From: Cokeromyces recurvatus
Lineage: Eukaryota > Mucoromycota > Mucoromycetes > Mucorales > Mucoraceae
Length of the DNA: 64,000 nucleotides
Assembly (NCBI RefSeq): GCF_025118155.1
Contig: NW_026251391.1
Location: 623,501 to 687,500, forward strand
Reading direction: 5' to 3'
Positions 12,012-24,163 of this stretch are shown in pieces. The translations under genes were made by a program, and so were the position numbers. Each line of letters begins with the position of its first letter. The stretch's first letter is position 1. A model generated the notes under the pieces. It was not told where the DNA came from and made no database searches. It saw only the letters and a list, made by a program, of their open reading frames with translations.

Positions 12012-12672
12012 ATGGTTAATCTTCATGAATTATATAGTATTCGTGCTGCTGTAGAATCAGATATTCCTCAAATTTTAGACATTTATAATGAGCGAGTTCT
12101 TAATTCGACCTGTTTATTCATGTACAATCCAGTTTCTCTTGATAATCGTTTAACTTGGTTTATGGAAACTAAAGCAAAAGGATATCCTATCATTGTTGCC
12201 GTTGATAGGAAAACAAATAAGGCTATTGGCTATGCTTCTCTTAGTAACTTTAGACCTCATACTGCCTATGTTTTGTACGTTTTCGTTTTCGTTTTCATTA
12301 TTACTATCACTATTATTATTATCTAACATACATTATAGGAGTTCGGAAATTTCATTATATATTCACCAAAATCATCAACGTAATGGATTGGGATATACTT
12401 TACTCAAAGAAATGCTGCGTATTGCAAATGAAATGAAATTAAAGAGTGTTATTGCCAGCATTACATCCGAAAATGAAGGCTCTATCCTCTTGTTTTCTAA
12501 ATTTGGATTTAAACATGCTGGTATTTTTCATAACGTTGGATACAAATTTGGTAAATTTTTGGATGTTACCTTTCTAGAGTATATTACGGATGCTCAAGTA
12601 GAAGAAAACAAAATGGTGCCTTCATTTGTGCCCTTTAATTGGAACAGTTATGTATATAATGGTGGCGAGTAA
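12012..12672 (+). CDS. GNAT-family N-acetyltransferase (PAT/pat-like)
   Basis: Two exons: 12012-12274 and 12339-12672 (intron 64 nt, donor GTACGT, CTAAC branch-like site), 198 residues. The start RAAVESDIPQILDIYNERVL and the substrate-side region RLTWFMETKAKGYPIIVA resemble phosphinothricin-type acetyltransferases. The acetyl-CoA motif is RNGLGYTLL (R-x-x-G-x-G type), and FSKFGFKHAGIFHNVGYKFG is the typical C-terminal strand-loop. It probably transfers an acetyl group to a small amine or amino-acid analogue in the cytosol; the real substrate is not shown by sequence. Confidence 0.87.
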
Positions 12673-12885
12673 TAGTGATTTTTTTTTGTTTGTTTGCTTG
12701 TATATTATTAGAGCTTTATTCCTACTATTATAATGACATACATATAAACATATATATCTATGTTGAAAGTTATTTTTTTGATAGAATATGATTACATTAT
12801 AGTGAATACTTTGAGGAATAGTTTATATTTTTATGAATTTAACAAATACATAACAAATTTGTACAAAAAAAAAAAAAAATCATTA

Positions 12886-13133
12886 TTATTTATCAGCAAA
12901 TAGAGGTATCCAAGGTAAAGATGCTGTAAGGCCACCATCAACTTTGATATCTTGTCCATTTATAAAAGATGATTCATGACTGGCCAAAAATGCAACCATA
13001 TTTGCAACCTCGAGTGGTAGACCTATTCTTTCTAATGGATTGCTACGATCAATAGCAGCACTATGCTCGTCATCATCTCTTATAATATCTAATGGCATTT
13101 CAGTCATACTAGTTGAAATAAGACCCTTATATA

Positions 13134-13164
<31 letters not shown>

Positions 13165-14089
13165 AAATGGTTATTGCTTTATTCTTATTATTTTTCCTTA
13201 AAAATATACTTACTGGGCAAACTGCATTCACTCGTATATTTGTTCCACGCAACCTCCAAGCAGTAGATTGACAAATGTTAATAACACTATAACATATGAC
13301 ATATTCATTTATAACTGTATGAAATATATATATATATACATTTATATATATTAACTTACGCAGCTTTTGACGCAGAATAAGAAACTGGACCAGCGCCAGA
13401 TCGAACACCAGCAACTACATAATAAAAATATTTAAAAAATTATCTGTCTATCTATCTATCTATCTATTTATTTATTTTTAAATATGTATAAATGTATATA
13501 TACCTGAGGCTGTTGCAATAATGGATCCCCCACTTTCCGGCTTTTCTTTTGAAGTCCTTTGCATAGCTTTAGAGGCATATTTAATAGCAGCATAAACACT
13601 ATAGTATATCATTTTTTTATTATGTATATACACATGTTATATATATATATATATATCTTAATTACCAACCTCCATGTATTGATTCGTATCATCTCCATAA
13701 ATTCTTCTTCTGTTTCAGTTGCCATAGGATGTGCACCAGCAACGCCTGCATTCGCAAAAAATACATCGAGTCGACCATAGGTGTCTAAAGCATTGCTAAT
13801 AACGTCTTGAATATCTTTATCAGAACTAGCATCCATATATCTTGCATGACATACAACGCCTATGTCTTTGTAAACAGCATCTGCTAAACTATCAAGATGA
13901 GTAGTATCAATATCAGTAGCATAAATAGCTCGAGCTCCCTTTCTAGCAAGAGCGTAAACAGCTGCTCGTCTAATAATAATCATAACATAATTAAAAGGAG
14001 GAAACATGTAAATATGTGTATCTATTTTACCCTATACCATTCAATGAATTAGCACCAGTAACTATACAAACCAAATTATTTAATGACAT
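12886..14089 (-). CDS. Short-chain dehydrogenase/reductase (SDR)
   Basis: Six exons: 14089-14031, 13969-13670, 13598-13504, 13414-13360, 13286-13214 and 13125-12886, 273 residues. Classical SDR features are present: cofactor motif [15 protein letters not shown] acidic strand end, FANAG (variant of NNAG), catalytic Ser in IIATAS, YSASK as the Y-x3-K pair, CPGLISTSM, and GQDIKVDGG near the C-terminus. The Gly-rich loop is two residues longer than the usual TGxxxGIG. The acidic residue after strand two suggests NAD(H). Exon 2 uses a weaker donor (GTTGGT), chosen because it keeps frame and restores [12 protein letters not shown]. The substrate is unknown. Confidence 0.9.
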
Positions 14090-15011
14090 TTTATTAGAAT
14101 AAAATGAAAAAAAAAAGAAACAAGTGTAAGTTATTCTTTATATCTTATTTTTTTTTGTACGTGGGTATATAATCTTCCTTTCTCTCTTTTCTTGGCATTA
14201 TGATTAAATGAAAGGAATATGGATATAAAAGAAACTTCTCGCTCATTAAATCAAAAAAAAAAAAACCATGTCTGTATATGTACGTAAGATGTAAAGCCTT
14301 TTGTAATATAAATATAAATCGTATGCGTTTTCTTGGATGATTGATATGACATTATTATATAAACAATGTGCGAATTCTTTGTTAGTCATATTATTTAGCT
14401 TATTTATGAATACATGTCTGTAATAAATAATAATGATAAATACCTATCTATATCATAATTTATGCTATCATATGAAAATTCAAACAGAGTAATGTTCCTG
14501 ACGATAATATGAATGCTATATGCTGACTTCTTTTATTATCTATACAATTTATTCAAAAACGTCATGATTCAGATAAGTTTCAAAAAAAATTTTTGGATTT
14601 AAACTTCAGAAAACAAATATACAATAGAAAAAAATGCCTTTTTTATATTAAAGTTAAAATAATATATATATATAAATACACGAATGGCTGGCTACGTTCT
14701 TTACCAGTTAGATATAAATGCAACAACGAAAATTTGACTATTCAAATGTGTAAGCTCTATTATCTATCGAGACATTAGTAATAATAATAATAAAAAAAAA
14801 AACTTGGAATTCTGTAAAACAAATGTTAAATTAAGACCCAGATATCAAAATTATTTTATTATTTATATCATGTACATATAATAAACTTTCTTGCTATTGA
14901 AAATAAAAAAAATAAATAAAAAAAAAAAAAGAAAGCGAAAGCGAAAGCGAAAAAAAAAAAGAGCCGCTTTCTTCTCTCTCTCCTTTACGTAAATGAAATT
15001 AGTATTAAAAT
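14090..15011. other. Divergent intergenic region
   Basis: About 920 nt between the divergent starts of the SDR gene (-) and the membrane-protein gene (+). It is A/T-rich with no convincing open frame. A run of GCGAAA units lies at about 14933-14951, about 60 nt upstream of the membrane-protein ATG. Confidence 0.45.
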
Positions 15012-15971
15012 ATGATACTGTTAAATTATGGTTTATTATTATCGTTACTTTTTTATGTTCAAATACAGAATATAAATGCATTTTTATCCGTGATTAATTG
15101 TTCTTGGCCATGTCCTAACGCGGATGATAAGTGTGTGATTACAGCTAATAATGCAGCTTGTAGATATCCATCTAAAAATAGTTGGATAATGAATGCGACT
15201 AATGAATCACCTATTTATACTGGTGCGAGTGTTTCTCATCCGTATTTACCTTGTATTCCGGCTCCTATCCCACAGCTTCCTTTAGTAACTTATAATTCAA
15301 CTGTATTAACTCAAGGACAAACAATTATTGACTGGCCTACATCAAGTCTATATAGACCACTGGATAACTATCTTGGTAATTGTGATCATCAGCGACTTTA
15401 TTGTTCTTCTTTCGGTCAAGATATAAAGAATCCTATATGCCGTCCAAGATTAAAAGTTGGATTATCTTGTGCTTCATCTAATCAATGTTTATCAAGTTAC
15501 TGTTATAATTACATCTGTTCTCCGAGAGATAAAAGTAATTCGAGTGAAACTGATAATGATAGCTCACCACAAAATTTGGGTGAATGGTCAGATGATGATG
15601 ATCCAAGTAAGAGTACAAAGACAATTCAAATTTTTGCTTCTATATTTGGTATCATAGGTGGACTTGCTTTCATTATAGTTGGAATTATTATCTATAGTCG
15701 ACATAAAAAACGTAAAAAACATAAAAAGACGACAGATAATAAAGTTCATCAGTCTTCTTTACCAGTAAATGAATTAATAACAACTGAATCACAGCAGAAG
15801 AATAAGGAAGAACAATTTGAATTTGATTTTCTTTCTAAAGAACCCACTATTATAGACTTAAGCAGCAGCAGCAATAGTAGTCGTGGCAATAATAATGCCA
15901 CTATCATGACTACAGATTACATAAAAAAAAAACTCCAAAAAGAGTGTTCTCAGCCTATAGATAGATCTTAA
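15012..15971 (+). CDS. Cys-rich type I membrane protein of unknown function
   Basis: Single exon, 319 residues; I do not recognise the family. Residues 1-23 look like a cleavable signal peptide (MILLNYGLLLSLLFYVQIQN). Residues 24-200 form a Cys-rich extracellular or lumenal part with about a dozen cysteines, several N-x-S/T sites (NAT, NES, NST, NSS), and a compact CSSF...C...CASSNQCLSSYCYNYIC block like a small disulfide module. An acidic stalk (DDDD) precedes one transmembrane helix (about 205-228), then a very basic stop-transfer (HKKRKKHKK) and a Ser/Asn-rich cytosolic tail of about 85 residues. This layout suits a cell-surface or wall-facing sensor or adaptor, but that is only inference. 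Confidence 0.8.
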   Translation: MILLNYGLLLSLLFYVQIQNINAFLSVINCSWPCPNADDKCVITANNAACRYPSKNSWIMNATNESPIYTGASVSHPYLPCIPAPIPQLPLVTYNSTVLTQGQTIIDWPTSSLYRPLDNYLGNCDHQRLYCSSFGQDIKNPICRPRLKVGLSCASSNQCLSSYCYNYICSPRDKSNSSETDNDSSPQNLGEWSDDDDPSKSTKTIQIFASIFGIIGGLAFIIVGIIIYSRHKKRKKHKKTTDNKVHQSSLPVNELITTESQQKNKEEQFEFDFLSKEPTIIDLSSSSNSSRGNNNATIMTTDYIKKKLQKECSQPIDRS

Positions 15972-16131
15972 GGTTTTGATATCCGAATCTACTTGTATCA
16001 TTATTCATTGTAAATAAACAAATAGTTAGTTATAGATACATATACATTTTATTTATTTATTTATATTATATACACAAAAATATATTCATTATTATCATTA
16101 TTATTATTATATACAAAATTCTATTCTTTTT

Positions 16132-17211
16132 CTATTTAAAACCATGCTTTTCAAGTATAATTTTAATTTCTTTTTCTAAATCAAGTAATGGTTTTCTAAC
16201 GGGTCCTGGACACATCACATTATAACTTCGTAGTCGCTTATTAAGTCGATTCACCTCTTTATCGAAAAACGTCTTTTCCATTTTTTCAAATTGCTTTAAT
16301 AAGGATGACTTGTGAATATCAGCAAATTCGCGTTTAGCTTCACCCATACAACGTTTAAAGGCGGAGTTCATTTGTGATCGTAACGTAGTTATCTCTGTAT
16401 CTACCTCCTGCTGCATAATGATCCATGGTGGAGCGGCCCCATTTCTTTGTACAATACGGTTTAAAAAGTACTCTGTTCGATCAATGAATGGATTATGCAT
16501 CAAAGGATCTTCAGGTAATGGTTTCCCACGTCCTGGTAAATCATCAAATTCACCTCTTGCCCTAGCTGCTCTAATCCTCTCATCTGACAAAAGCCCTATT
16601 TCATTAATACTTCGAGGTGTTGACTCTAAATCCCAATCTTCCCAATCAATATCCTTTTTATTTATTGATCTTTGAATTGTATCTTGAACATGTGATTTTT
16701 CTTCATCGATTGAGGAGTATTTTCTTTCCATCGAATACTCAAAGGCCGAATCCTTTGCATTTAATAAACGTGCTTGTTTCATTTCTCTTTGTTTCTTTTC
16801 ACGTTCCATTTTCTTTAACTGGGCACTCTTTTCATCTTGTTCATATTGTTGTTGTTGTTGTAGTGGTGATGATGATGATGATGATGATGATGGCACATAG
16901 TCTGATTGAGGTCTAGGTATATTTCTTCGCGCAGCACCTTCCACTCTTAAAGGTGCTCGATACTTGTCCATAATCATTCGAAGTACTGAATGTTGAACAG
17001 GTTCTTCACCATTCCATGGCTTCTCATCTGGTGTTAATGACTGTCTTTTCCCTATTTCCTTATAGTCTTCAGAAGGATCGAAAATAGACCTAGAAGTAGT
17101 ATGTTGTTGACGACGAAAGAAAATGAAGGTAGCAGGTAAGCGGGTAAATATGACTTTAGGTACTAGTCTCGTAATAAGTGGTAGGTGCGCAGTATAAATA
17201 GCTTGAAGCAT
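16132..17211 (-). CDS. DUF1992 protein, DNAJC28-like, probable mitochondrial
   Basis: Single exon, 359 residues. The N-terminus is hydrophobic and rich in Arg with almost no acids over residues 1-45, typical of a mitochondrial targeting peptide. The middle is low complexity: a run of Ser, then Gln, then a Lys/Glu-rich coiled coil (about 120-150). The conserved part begins near ERIRAARARGEFDDLPGRGK and continues with NPFIDRTEYFLNRIVQRNG and the PPWI segment, the DUF1992 domain that in animals sits in DNAJC28. There is no J domain here. Its function is not established; a role in mitochondrial or organelle trafficking protein handling is only suggested by relatives. Confidence 0.85.
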   Translation of the reverse strand: MLQAIYTAHLPLITRLVPKVIFTRLPATFIFFRRQQHTTSRSIFDPSEDYKEIGKRQSLTPDEKPWNGEEPVQHSVLRMIMDKYRAPLRVEGAARRNIPRPQSDYVPSSSSSSSSPLQQQQQYEQDEKSAQLKKMEREKKQREMKQARLLNAKDSAFEYSMERKYSSIDEEKSHVQDTIQRSINKKDIDWEDWDLESTPRSINEIGLLSDERIRAARARGEFDDLPGRGKPLPEDPLMHNPFIDRTEYFLNRIVQRNGAAPPWIIMQQEVDTEITTLRSQMNSAFKRCMGEAKREFADIHKSSLLKQFEKMEKTFFDKEVNRLNKRLRSYNVMCPGPVRKPLLDLEKEIKIILEKHGFK

Positions 17212-17528
17212 GGTTAAGCAAAAAAAAAAAAAATGGAGAGAAGTGAAAAATAAATAAATAAATAATAATAATTATATATAATGAAGAGCTATGGATAGAA
17301 AAAAAAAAGAGGAAAATTTCGGTAACTGATATGACACATAATCTATTTAAGACATTTCAATCCGAGTTTCATTTTTTCTTTTATATAAACTTTAATTTTA
17401 GGCCCTGAATCCCTATTAGCTGGTAAAAAGTTACTATTAATGACAGTCGTCACTTTGTTTCTTAGTAATGAATTTGTCAATTATTTTTGCGTGTCCAATA
17501 ATATTTCACAATAAACTTTGTTTGCATA

Positions 17529-17565
<37 letters not shown>

Positions 17566-17924
17566 TTTGTTTGTTTTACGTATTCACTTGTTCATTTTTG
17601 TTTGAACAAATGTAAAACAAAAAAAAAAAAGAAACGTTATTTCGGTATAACAAATGATATTAAAGTATTGTTGACTTTAATAATAACTCTAAGCATCTAT
17701 CGGAAAAGTCTTGTAAAAGAGCTCAAAATACACCAAAATTTATTCTTCTGCAAAAAAAAAAAAAAAAAAAAAAAACTTTTTGGTTGCTTAGTGTGCAACA
17801 GATATTATTATTATCTCCATCTAGGGGTGGCTTTCAATTTTTTTTTTATTATTACAGTTAAAGTGGGGTTAAAAAAAAATAGAATTGCATTTTTCTGTTT
17901 ACATAATTACTAAAAAGAAGACGA
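17212..17924. other. Divergent intergenic region
   Basis: About 700 nt between the DUF1992 gene (-) and the mitochondrial carrier (+). It includes (T)34 at about 17531-17564 and (A)22 at about 17753-17774. No gene is seen, and both promoters presumably lie here. Confidence 0.45.
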
Positions 17925-19628
17925 ATGATACCTTCTTCGTCCCCTATTCTTCCTCCCCCTCTTACTGACAAAAAAAAATCATGCTTATATCCACTATCAG
18001 CAACAAGACCTGCTTTTCTTCAAGCACCATATATCGTCTTTTCTTCGAAATCCTTTAAACAAAAAAGGAAGAAAGCAAAAGAAGTAACTTCAGTGGGTGG
18101 AACAACTGCCATCGCAAGAACATTAATGATGCAAAGTTTATATTTATTCTATAGAACACCAGTAAAGGTGAATTCATAATAGACTATTTTTTTTTCTTTT
18201 TCATCTAATTTCATTAGTAATAATGAAATGATGGTAGCTTTTTAGACCTTTAAGAGTTGATTACCTGATCATGGCAAGAGCACTCATGCCTCCCATGAAC
18301 GAAATGACTTCAAAAAGATTTTCATTTAGATATACTTCTATTGGTATGATCACTAATGCCGTTAAAACAAAAGGGGTAACTATATAATATACTATATAGA
18401 AGAAGGGAAAAAAAAGAACAAGAGAGAAAGACAGTATGATAGCGATATGATTATTTACCTTTAGTTTAGTGGAATTTTATACCTCGACATATACTCCCAC
18501 CTTTAATAGCAAATACACTTATTGGAACTGTTCTTTATACCACCTATATTGCAACTTTACCTCTATTTCATCCTCCAAGTGCTTTACAACTTCATAGACC
18601 ATTCCCACCACCTCCTTTCACTTCTGTATTTATTGCTGGTAAACATAATATAACATAACAAAAAAAAAGGCCGAATAATAAATAAATCATCTATCTGTAG
18701 GGTGTCTTGCTGGTGCAGCGCAATCCATTATTGCCACCCCACTTGATTCTTTAAAAGTTCGTTTTGAAGTAAGCGATTTATTGGAAGGAAAACATAAATC
18801 GATGTATCAATTTGCGAAATCTACTTTAAAGAATTTGGGTATTGCAAGTGCATATCGAGGATTTACTTTAACCTTAGTCAGAGTAAATATAGATTTAAAG
18901 TGAAGGAAGGAAGGGAAAAAAAAATAAAATAAAATGTGATGATAACAAATATGTCATTTATTACTTTTGGAATAGGATTCTCTGGCTTGCGGATTATTTT
19001 TTGCTACCTTTGAATGGGTAAAACAGCAAGGATATTATTATTTTTTGGATGAAATGTATGGAGTACAAGTGGATTCAAGTAGAACTTTAAATGAAATTGA
19101 AAATGGTTGGATAAATGAAGAAGAAGAAGAAGAGGATCAAGTCATGCATGGAAAAGATAAAAAGAGGCCACCTTTGATGCTAGAGCCTTTATTTGTTATT
19201 TTTGCTGGTGCGACTGCTGCAATAGTAAGAACATGATAAATATATATATATCCTATTTCTTTTCTTTTCTTTTCTTTAAAAAAAAATATGATTAATTATT
19301 ATGAATGCATTCTGCTTATTAGGCGTATCAAATTATTGAACATCCTTTATCAAAAATACATAGTATATTCTATATTGAAGAAGGTCAATCTGAATTTACA
19401 AACAAGACTGTTCGAGAACCCGTCAAAAACTTATATAAACGAACTTGGGAACAATGTAAAACACAAGTCAAGTTAAATGGAGGTAGTTGGAGAAGATTTT
19501 TATATCATGAATTTACAGGTACGATTGTTAGAGTTGTGCCTGCCACAAGTGTGGGTTTCCTAGTGTTTGAACTTGTAAAACGTGAAGTTGATTTTAGGAG
19601 TATAAGTTTTGATGATTATACTTTGTAA
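17925..19628 (+). CDS. Mitochondrial carrier family (SLC25-like) protein
   Basis: Six exons: 17925-18167, 18238-18375, 18470-18638, 18701-18882, 18976-19224 and 19323-19628, 428 residues. Exon 1 has a basic N-terminus, then TSVGGTTAIARTLMMQSLYLFYRTPVK leading to LFRPLRVDYL. The best carrier signature is ATPLDSLKVRF in exon 4 (P-x-D-x-x-K/R), preceded by GCLAGAAQSII. A second, degenerate repeat is EHPLSKIH in exon 6. Exon 5 holds a long acidic loop (NEEEEEEDQ) between helices. The repeats are more diverged than in classical carriers, so the transported solute cannot be inferred; it probably sits in the mitochondrial inner membrane. The transmembrane pattern is spread over all exons. Confidence 0.82.
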
Positions 19629-19682
19629 TTTATTTATTTTTTTTTTTATTTTTTTTTTTATTTTTATTTTTTTATTGTTATC

Positions 19683-19715
19683 GCCGCTTATTCCATCATT
19701 GTTATTGTTAGCGGC
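19683..19715 (+). other. Small GC-rich stem-loop downstream of the carrier gene
   Basis: GCCGCT (19683-19688) and AGCGGC (19710-19715) form a 6-bp perfect stem with a 21-nt loop, 55 nt after the carrier stop codon. It stands out from the A/T background and may be a 3' UTR structure. Confidence 0.4.
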
Positions 19716-19915
19716 TGCTGCTGCTGTTGAAAAAATTTAATAACAATAAGACATGTATTTAAAGCAAATTTTAATTATTATTATCCCTTTTTTAATATTA
19801 TAAACTTGAAGCTTGCGATTTTTTTTTCCCTCCATTTTTTCTTATCATTATTTGCTATAGAAAAAAAAATTAAATTAAAAACAAAAAGAAGGCACTTAAT
19901 ATAAACACATATTCA

Positions 19916-22900
19916 ATGAGTGGGCATGGACGTAATGGCTCTGTGCACATTGAAGAAGAATTAGCTCAAATTAGACGATACGAAGACTTTAGTACAACTG
20001 GTATTCTTATTTATTTTCCTTTTCTTACTTGGGTATATTGGATTTTAACCTTCTGTTTTTTTTTTAACTTTATAGATTGGGTTAAAGATGCAATCTTAGA
20101 AAGATATAGAAAGGCTTCTGTACAAAGCCAGAACGGCAACGATAAATCATGGCGCGCATGGTGGTATTTAACGTTCGAGGCATTTGAATCATGGATCGTT
20201 GTATCATTAGTTGGTAATTTATAAATAGAATGTTTAAAAAAAAAAATCGAGTTCTATAAATTGATGTAGGTGAGTATTTTTTATAGGTGCGGCTATTGGA
20301 GTCATGTCAGCCTTGATTGCTATTATCACAGACTGGTTATCAGATATCAAGAGAGGATATTGTTCAAATGCCTGGTGGCTCAATCAAAAATTTTGTTGTT
20401 GGGAAATTGATAATAATGGTAAATGGGAAGAAAGAAAAGGAGTGATTTGATGATAATATATATGTGTATGTATGTATGTATATAAATATATAGAGGGTAT
20501 TGGATGTGACGATTGGACAACATGGAGTGAATTTGTACATCTTGGACCGGATGTATATATTATCAAATGGATTTTTTATGTTTTATGGGCAGTACGTGAA
20601 TATGCTTATAGAAAATAGTATACATAGTATTCAGATTCCTTCCCCCCCTTTTTTTTTTCTTGTAGACATTATTTGCAACTACTTGTGCTTATCTTGTGAA
20701 AAATTTTGCACCTTATGCAGCAGGGTCTGGCATTTCAGAAATAAAGTGCATTATTGGTAAAACAGATATTTATTTATTTATCAAATTATGAAGAAGAAGA
20801 AGAAAAAAAAATGCTTATTTATTTTTTCTTAAAGCTGGATTCGTGATGAAAGGATTTTTAGGTGGATGGACACTTGTTATGAAAAGTATTGGCTTGGTAT
20901 GTATAGAAAGTGCGGTATTGAGTTATTATTCATACATATTATAGACAATGGCTGTGGCTTCTAATTTGTCTATTGGTAAAGAAGGCCCTTCTGTTCATAT
21001 GGCATGTTGTGTTGGTAATGTTATTTCCCGCTGTTTTAAAAAATTTAGAACTAGCAAAGGTATATAAATATAAATAAATACATATACATTTATTTATTGG
21101 TTAATATTATAACGTTGTTCTATAGCTGAAATGAGGGAAATGTTAACAGCTTCGAGTGCTGCAGGTGTTGCAGTCGCTTTCGGTTCCCCAATTGGAGGTG
21201 TATTATTTGCATTAGAAGAAATGAGTACACATTTTCCAAATAGAACTATGTGGAAAAGTTTCTTTTGTGCAATGATAGCTACTATAGTACTTCAGGTAAA
21301 CCAAAAAAAAAAGAACATAGGTCTTTGTTGAGAAAAAATATATATATATATTTATCTTCACTATCACATAGTTTATGAATCCCTTTCGTACTGGGAAACT
21401 TGTCATGTTTCAAGTAAGCTATGACCGTGATTGGCATTTCTTTGAATATCTATTTGTAGTTTTTATTGGATTGTTTGGTGTAAGTAAACAAATGCCTCCA
21501 AAAAAAAAAGGCCTTCATTCTCTTTATACTTGTTAATCATTATATATTATGTACGTTAGGGATTGTATGGTGAACTTGTCATTAAATACAATTTGATTGT
21601 AGCTCAATTCAGAAAAACAGTTCTCAAGAATTATCCAATTATAGAAGCTGCCATCCTTGCATTTCTTACAGCAGTTATTGCCTATCCAAATGTATTTTTA
21701 CGTATAGATATGACAGAAATTATGGGTATTTTATTCAGAGAATGTGAATCTTCTAATACTACAGAAAACTATTATAACCTTTGTAATCAAAATGAAACTG
21801 CCAGAATGGTCATTTTATTGTTTATTGCTACTTTATTGCGTTGCTTTGGTACAATCATAACATATGGAGCAAGAGTACCCTGTGGTATCTTTGTTCCCTC
21901 AATGGCGGTTGGCGCTACATTTGGAAGAATGGTTGGGTTATTAGTCAAATCATGGCAAGAATCGAATCCAGATTTCTTTTTGTTTTCGTCTTGTCGACCT
22001 GATATGCCCTGTATTACACCAGGTACATATGCCTTTTTAGGTGCAGCTGCTGCCTTGTGTGGTGTTATGCGAATCACAGTCTCTGTCGTTGTCATTATGT
22101 TTGAATTGACAGGTCAGATTACATATATTTTACCTACGATGATTGCTTTGATGGTGACTCGTGCTGTTGGTGACTGGTTTAGCTCAGGAGGTATTGCTGA
22201 CCGCTATATTCGCTTAAATGGCTATCCTATCTTGGACAACGATGAAAAGGTATTCAATGTGCCTGTTTCTCATGTTATGCAAGAGGACATGACGGTCATG
22301 ACAGCTACTGGTATGACATTTAGGGATATTGAGACCATTTTGGAAAATACAGAATTTCAAGGATTCCCCGTGGTAGAGGATATGAGGACAATGATGTTAA
22401 TTGGCTATATGGGTCGTTCTGAACTTCGTTATTTGATTGAAAAGGCACGAATTAATAACAAGGCACAAAGTAAAACGATTTGTCGCTTTACAGCTGATAG
22501 AGAAGAGCCCGAAATTTTAACGGATTTAGATGATACACATGAATTAAGAGGATTTTCTTCTGATGTATTGGATTTTGGTGCCTACATGGATCAAACACCG
22601 ATTACTGTACATCCTAGACTTTATTTAGAAACAGTGATGGATATTTTTAAACAGTTAGGACCTCGTGTAGTTTTGTTAGAAGAACGAGGTAAATTGAAAG
22701 GATTAGTAACTGTAAAAGATGTTTTAAAATATACGGCAAGAATGGAAAGTACCTATTCATCTACTGTTCAATATAAACAAAAGTGTGGTGGCCTATTTGA
22801 TAAACTCTCTTCATGGATACATAAAGAGGCAAATAACGATGAAACTTCTTATGTGCAATTACAGAATAGAAGCTCAGTAGATATTACTTTTGAATCTCAT

Positions 22901-22921
22901 GAATTAAATAATAGACTTTAA
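19916..22921 (+). CDS. GEF1: CLC chloride/proton exchanger, GEF1-like
   Basis: Ten exons: 19916-20000, 20076-20213, 20287-20418, 20494-20591, 20666-20756, 20835-20896, 20945-21059, 21126-21295, 21372-21479 and 21560-22921, 786 residues. CLC signatures are clear: [10 protein letters not shown] (anion selectivity loop), GKEGPSVH (gating glutamate), [11 protein letters not shown], and two C-terminal CBS domains (about 590-650 and 700-750). The [10 protein letters not shown] block keeps the proton-pathway glutamate found in exchangers and missing from true channels, so H+/Cl- antiport in Golgi, vacuole or endosome is predicted. In yeast, Gef1 supports acidification and copper loading of Fet3. The first intron is 75 nt, in frame and stop-free. 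Confidence 0.95.
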
Positions 22922-23145
22922 TCAAAAAATAAATTATTGCATTTTTTTTTTTTTTTAGTACAGTATAAGTAATATTGGAATGGTTACACAGACACAATAT
23001 TCTTACCAGCCAATCATGTAAATTGGTTTATATTTAATTATAGTATTGATTGGTTACTGATATGGCGTTGTTCTTAAGTATATTTAGATCAAGGAGAAAA
23101 TATAATCATTCTCTCTTTTCTCCCTTTTTTTTTTTATCATATATA

Positions 23146-24163
23146 ATGTTTTGGAAAAAAAAAGACAAAAAAGAAGAACCTACAAATCCATTTGAATCCA
23201 GTAGTCAGCCTAGCTCACCTGCTCCTTCTTATCACTCAAGGACGGCTAATCCATCATATGATAAAAATAGTGGTTATGGACATTTAAATGATTCTGAAGG
23301 TCAGAGGAATCAATTATTATCCGGAAGAAATAATGAATATAATCATCGACAACAAGATGATAGACAAAGGAACAATCTCTATGATGAGGAAGATGAAGAG
23401 GACATGGAGGTAACTGGTATGAAGCAACAAATTAAAAATGTGAAACAAGATTCACTAGCAAGTACTCGACTTGCACTTCAAAAGATTCATGAAACTGAAG
23501 CAACAGCTGCAAATACAATGAATATGCTTGGACAGCAATCGTGTAAAAATATACATATAAACATATACATATACACATACACATTTATATAGTGTAACCC
23601 TAACTTTTAATTATAAATTTATAGCTCAAATAGCAAATATCAATAGACATTTAGATTTATCGAAAGCTTATTCAGATAGAGCGTCAAATCAAGCGGAAGA
23701 ACTTAAACAACTAAATCGTTCTATCTTTATACCTGTTGTTTCAAACCCTTTTAGAAGAAAAGAAAAGGAACGTAAACAGTTGGCTGCTTTACAAAGGGAT
23801 CAAGCTGAACATATGACTGAACGAGATAATATCAGACAATTTGAATATGAGTCAAATGCTCGTATTCAAGAAGCAGTACGTCAAAATCAACAGACAACGC
23901 ATCGAGGTCCTAGAGGGCGTAGTGAAGCAGACCGTCGTCGTTACCAATTTGAAGAGGATTCAGAGGATGACGCCATTGAGGATGAAATTGACACTAATTT
24001 AGATTTGTTAGGTGACGCTACTTCTCGGCTCAAAAATATGGCAGTAACTATGAATAATGAATTGGATAGACAAAATTCAGAATTGAATAAGACAGTTACC
24101 AAAGTGGATCCTTTAACACACAAGTTAATTGCTACCACAAACAAATTAAACAGAACAAATTAA
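23146..24163 (+). CDS. SEC9: SNAP-25-type t-SNARE, Sec9-like
   Basis: Two exons: 23146-23542 and 23625-24163 (intron 82 nt with CTAAC), 311 residues. The start MFWKKKDKKEE was chosen because the frame before it is low-complexity leader. An NPF motif lies near the N-terminus, then a Ser/Pro/Asn-rich tail. The Qb SNARE helix spans MKQQIKNVKQDSLAST through LGQQSSQIANINRHLDLS, and the Qc helix spans EIDTNLDLLGDATSRLKNM through LDRQNSELNKTV, with the Gln zero-layer residues in place. There is no transmembrane helix, as in Sec9 and SNAP-25. It should form the plasma-membrane SNARE complex for exocytosis with Sso and Snc-type partners. Confidence 0.92.

Noticed and set aside
16617..16916. Plus-strand frames over the DUF1992 gene
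   Set aside because: They are shadows with Val and Met runs that come from the Ser and Gln repeats of the true minus-strand gene.
23050..23145. Upstream extension of the SEC9 frame
   Set aside because: The extra 32 residues are aromatic, T-rich leader without similarity to t-SNAREs; MFWKKKDKKEE at 23146 is the fitting start.
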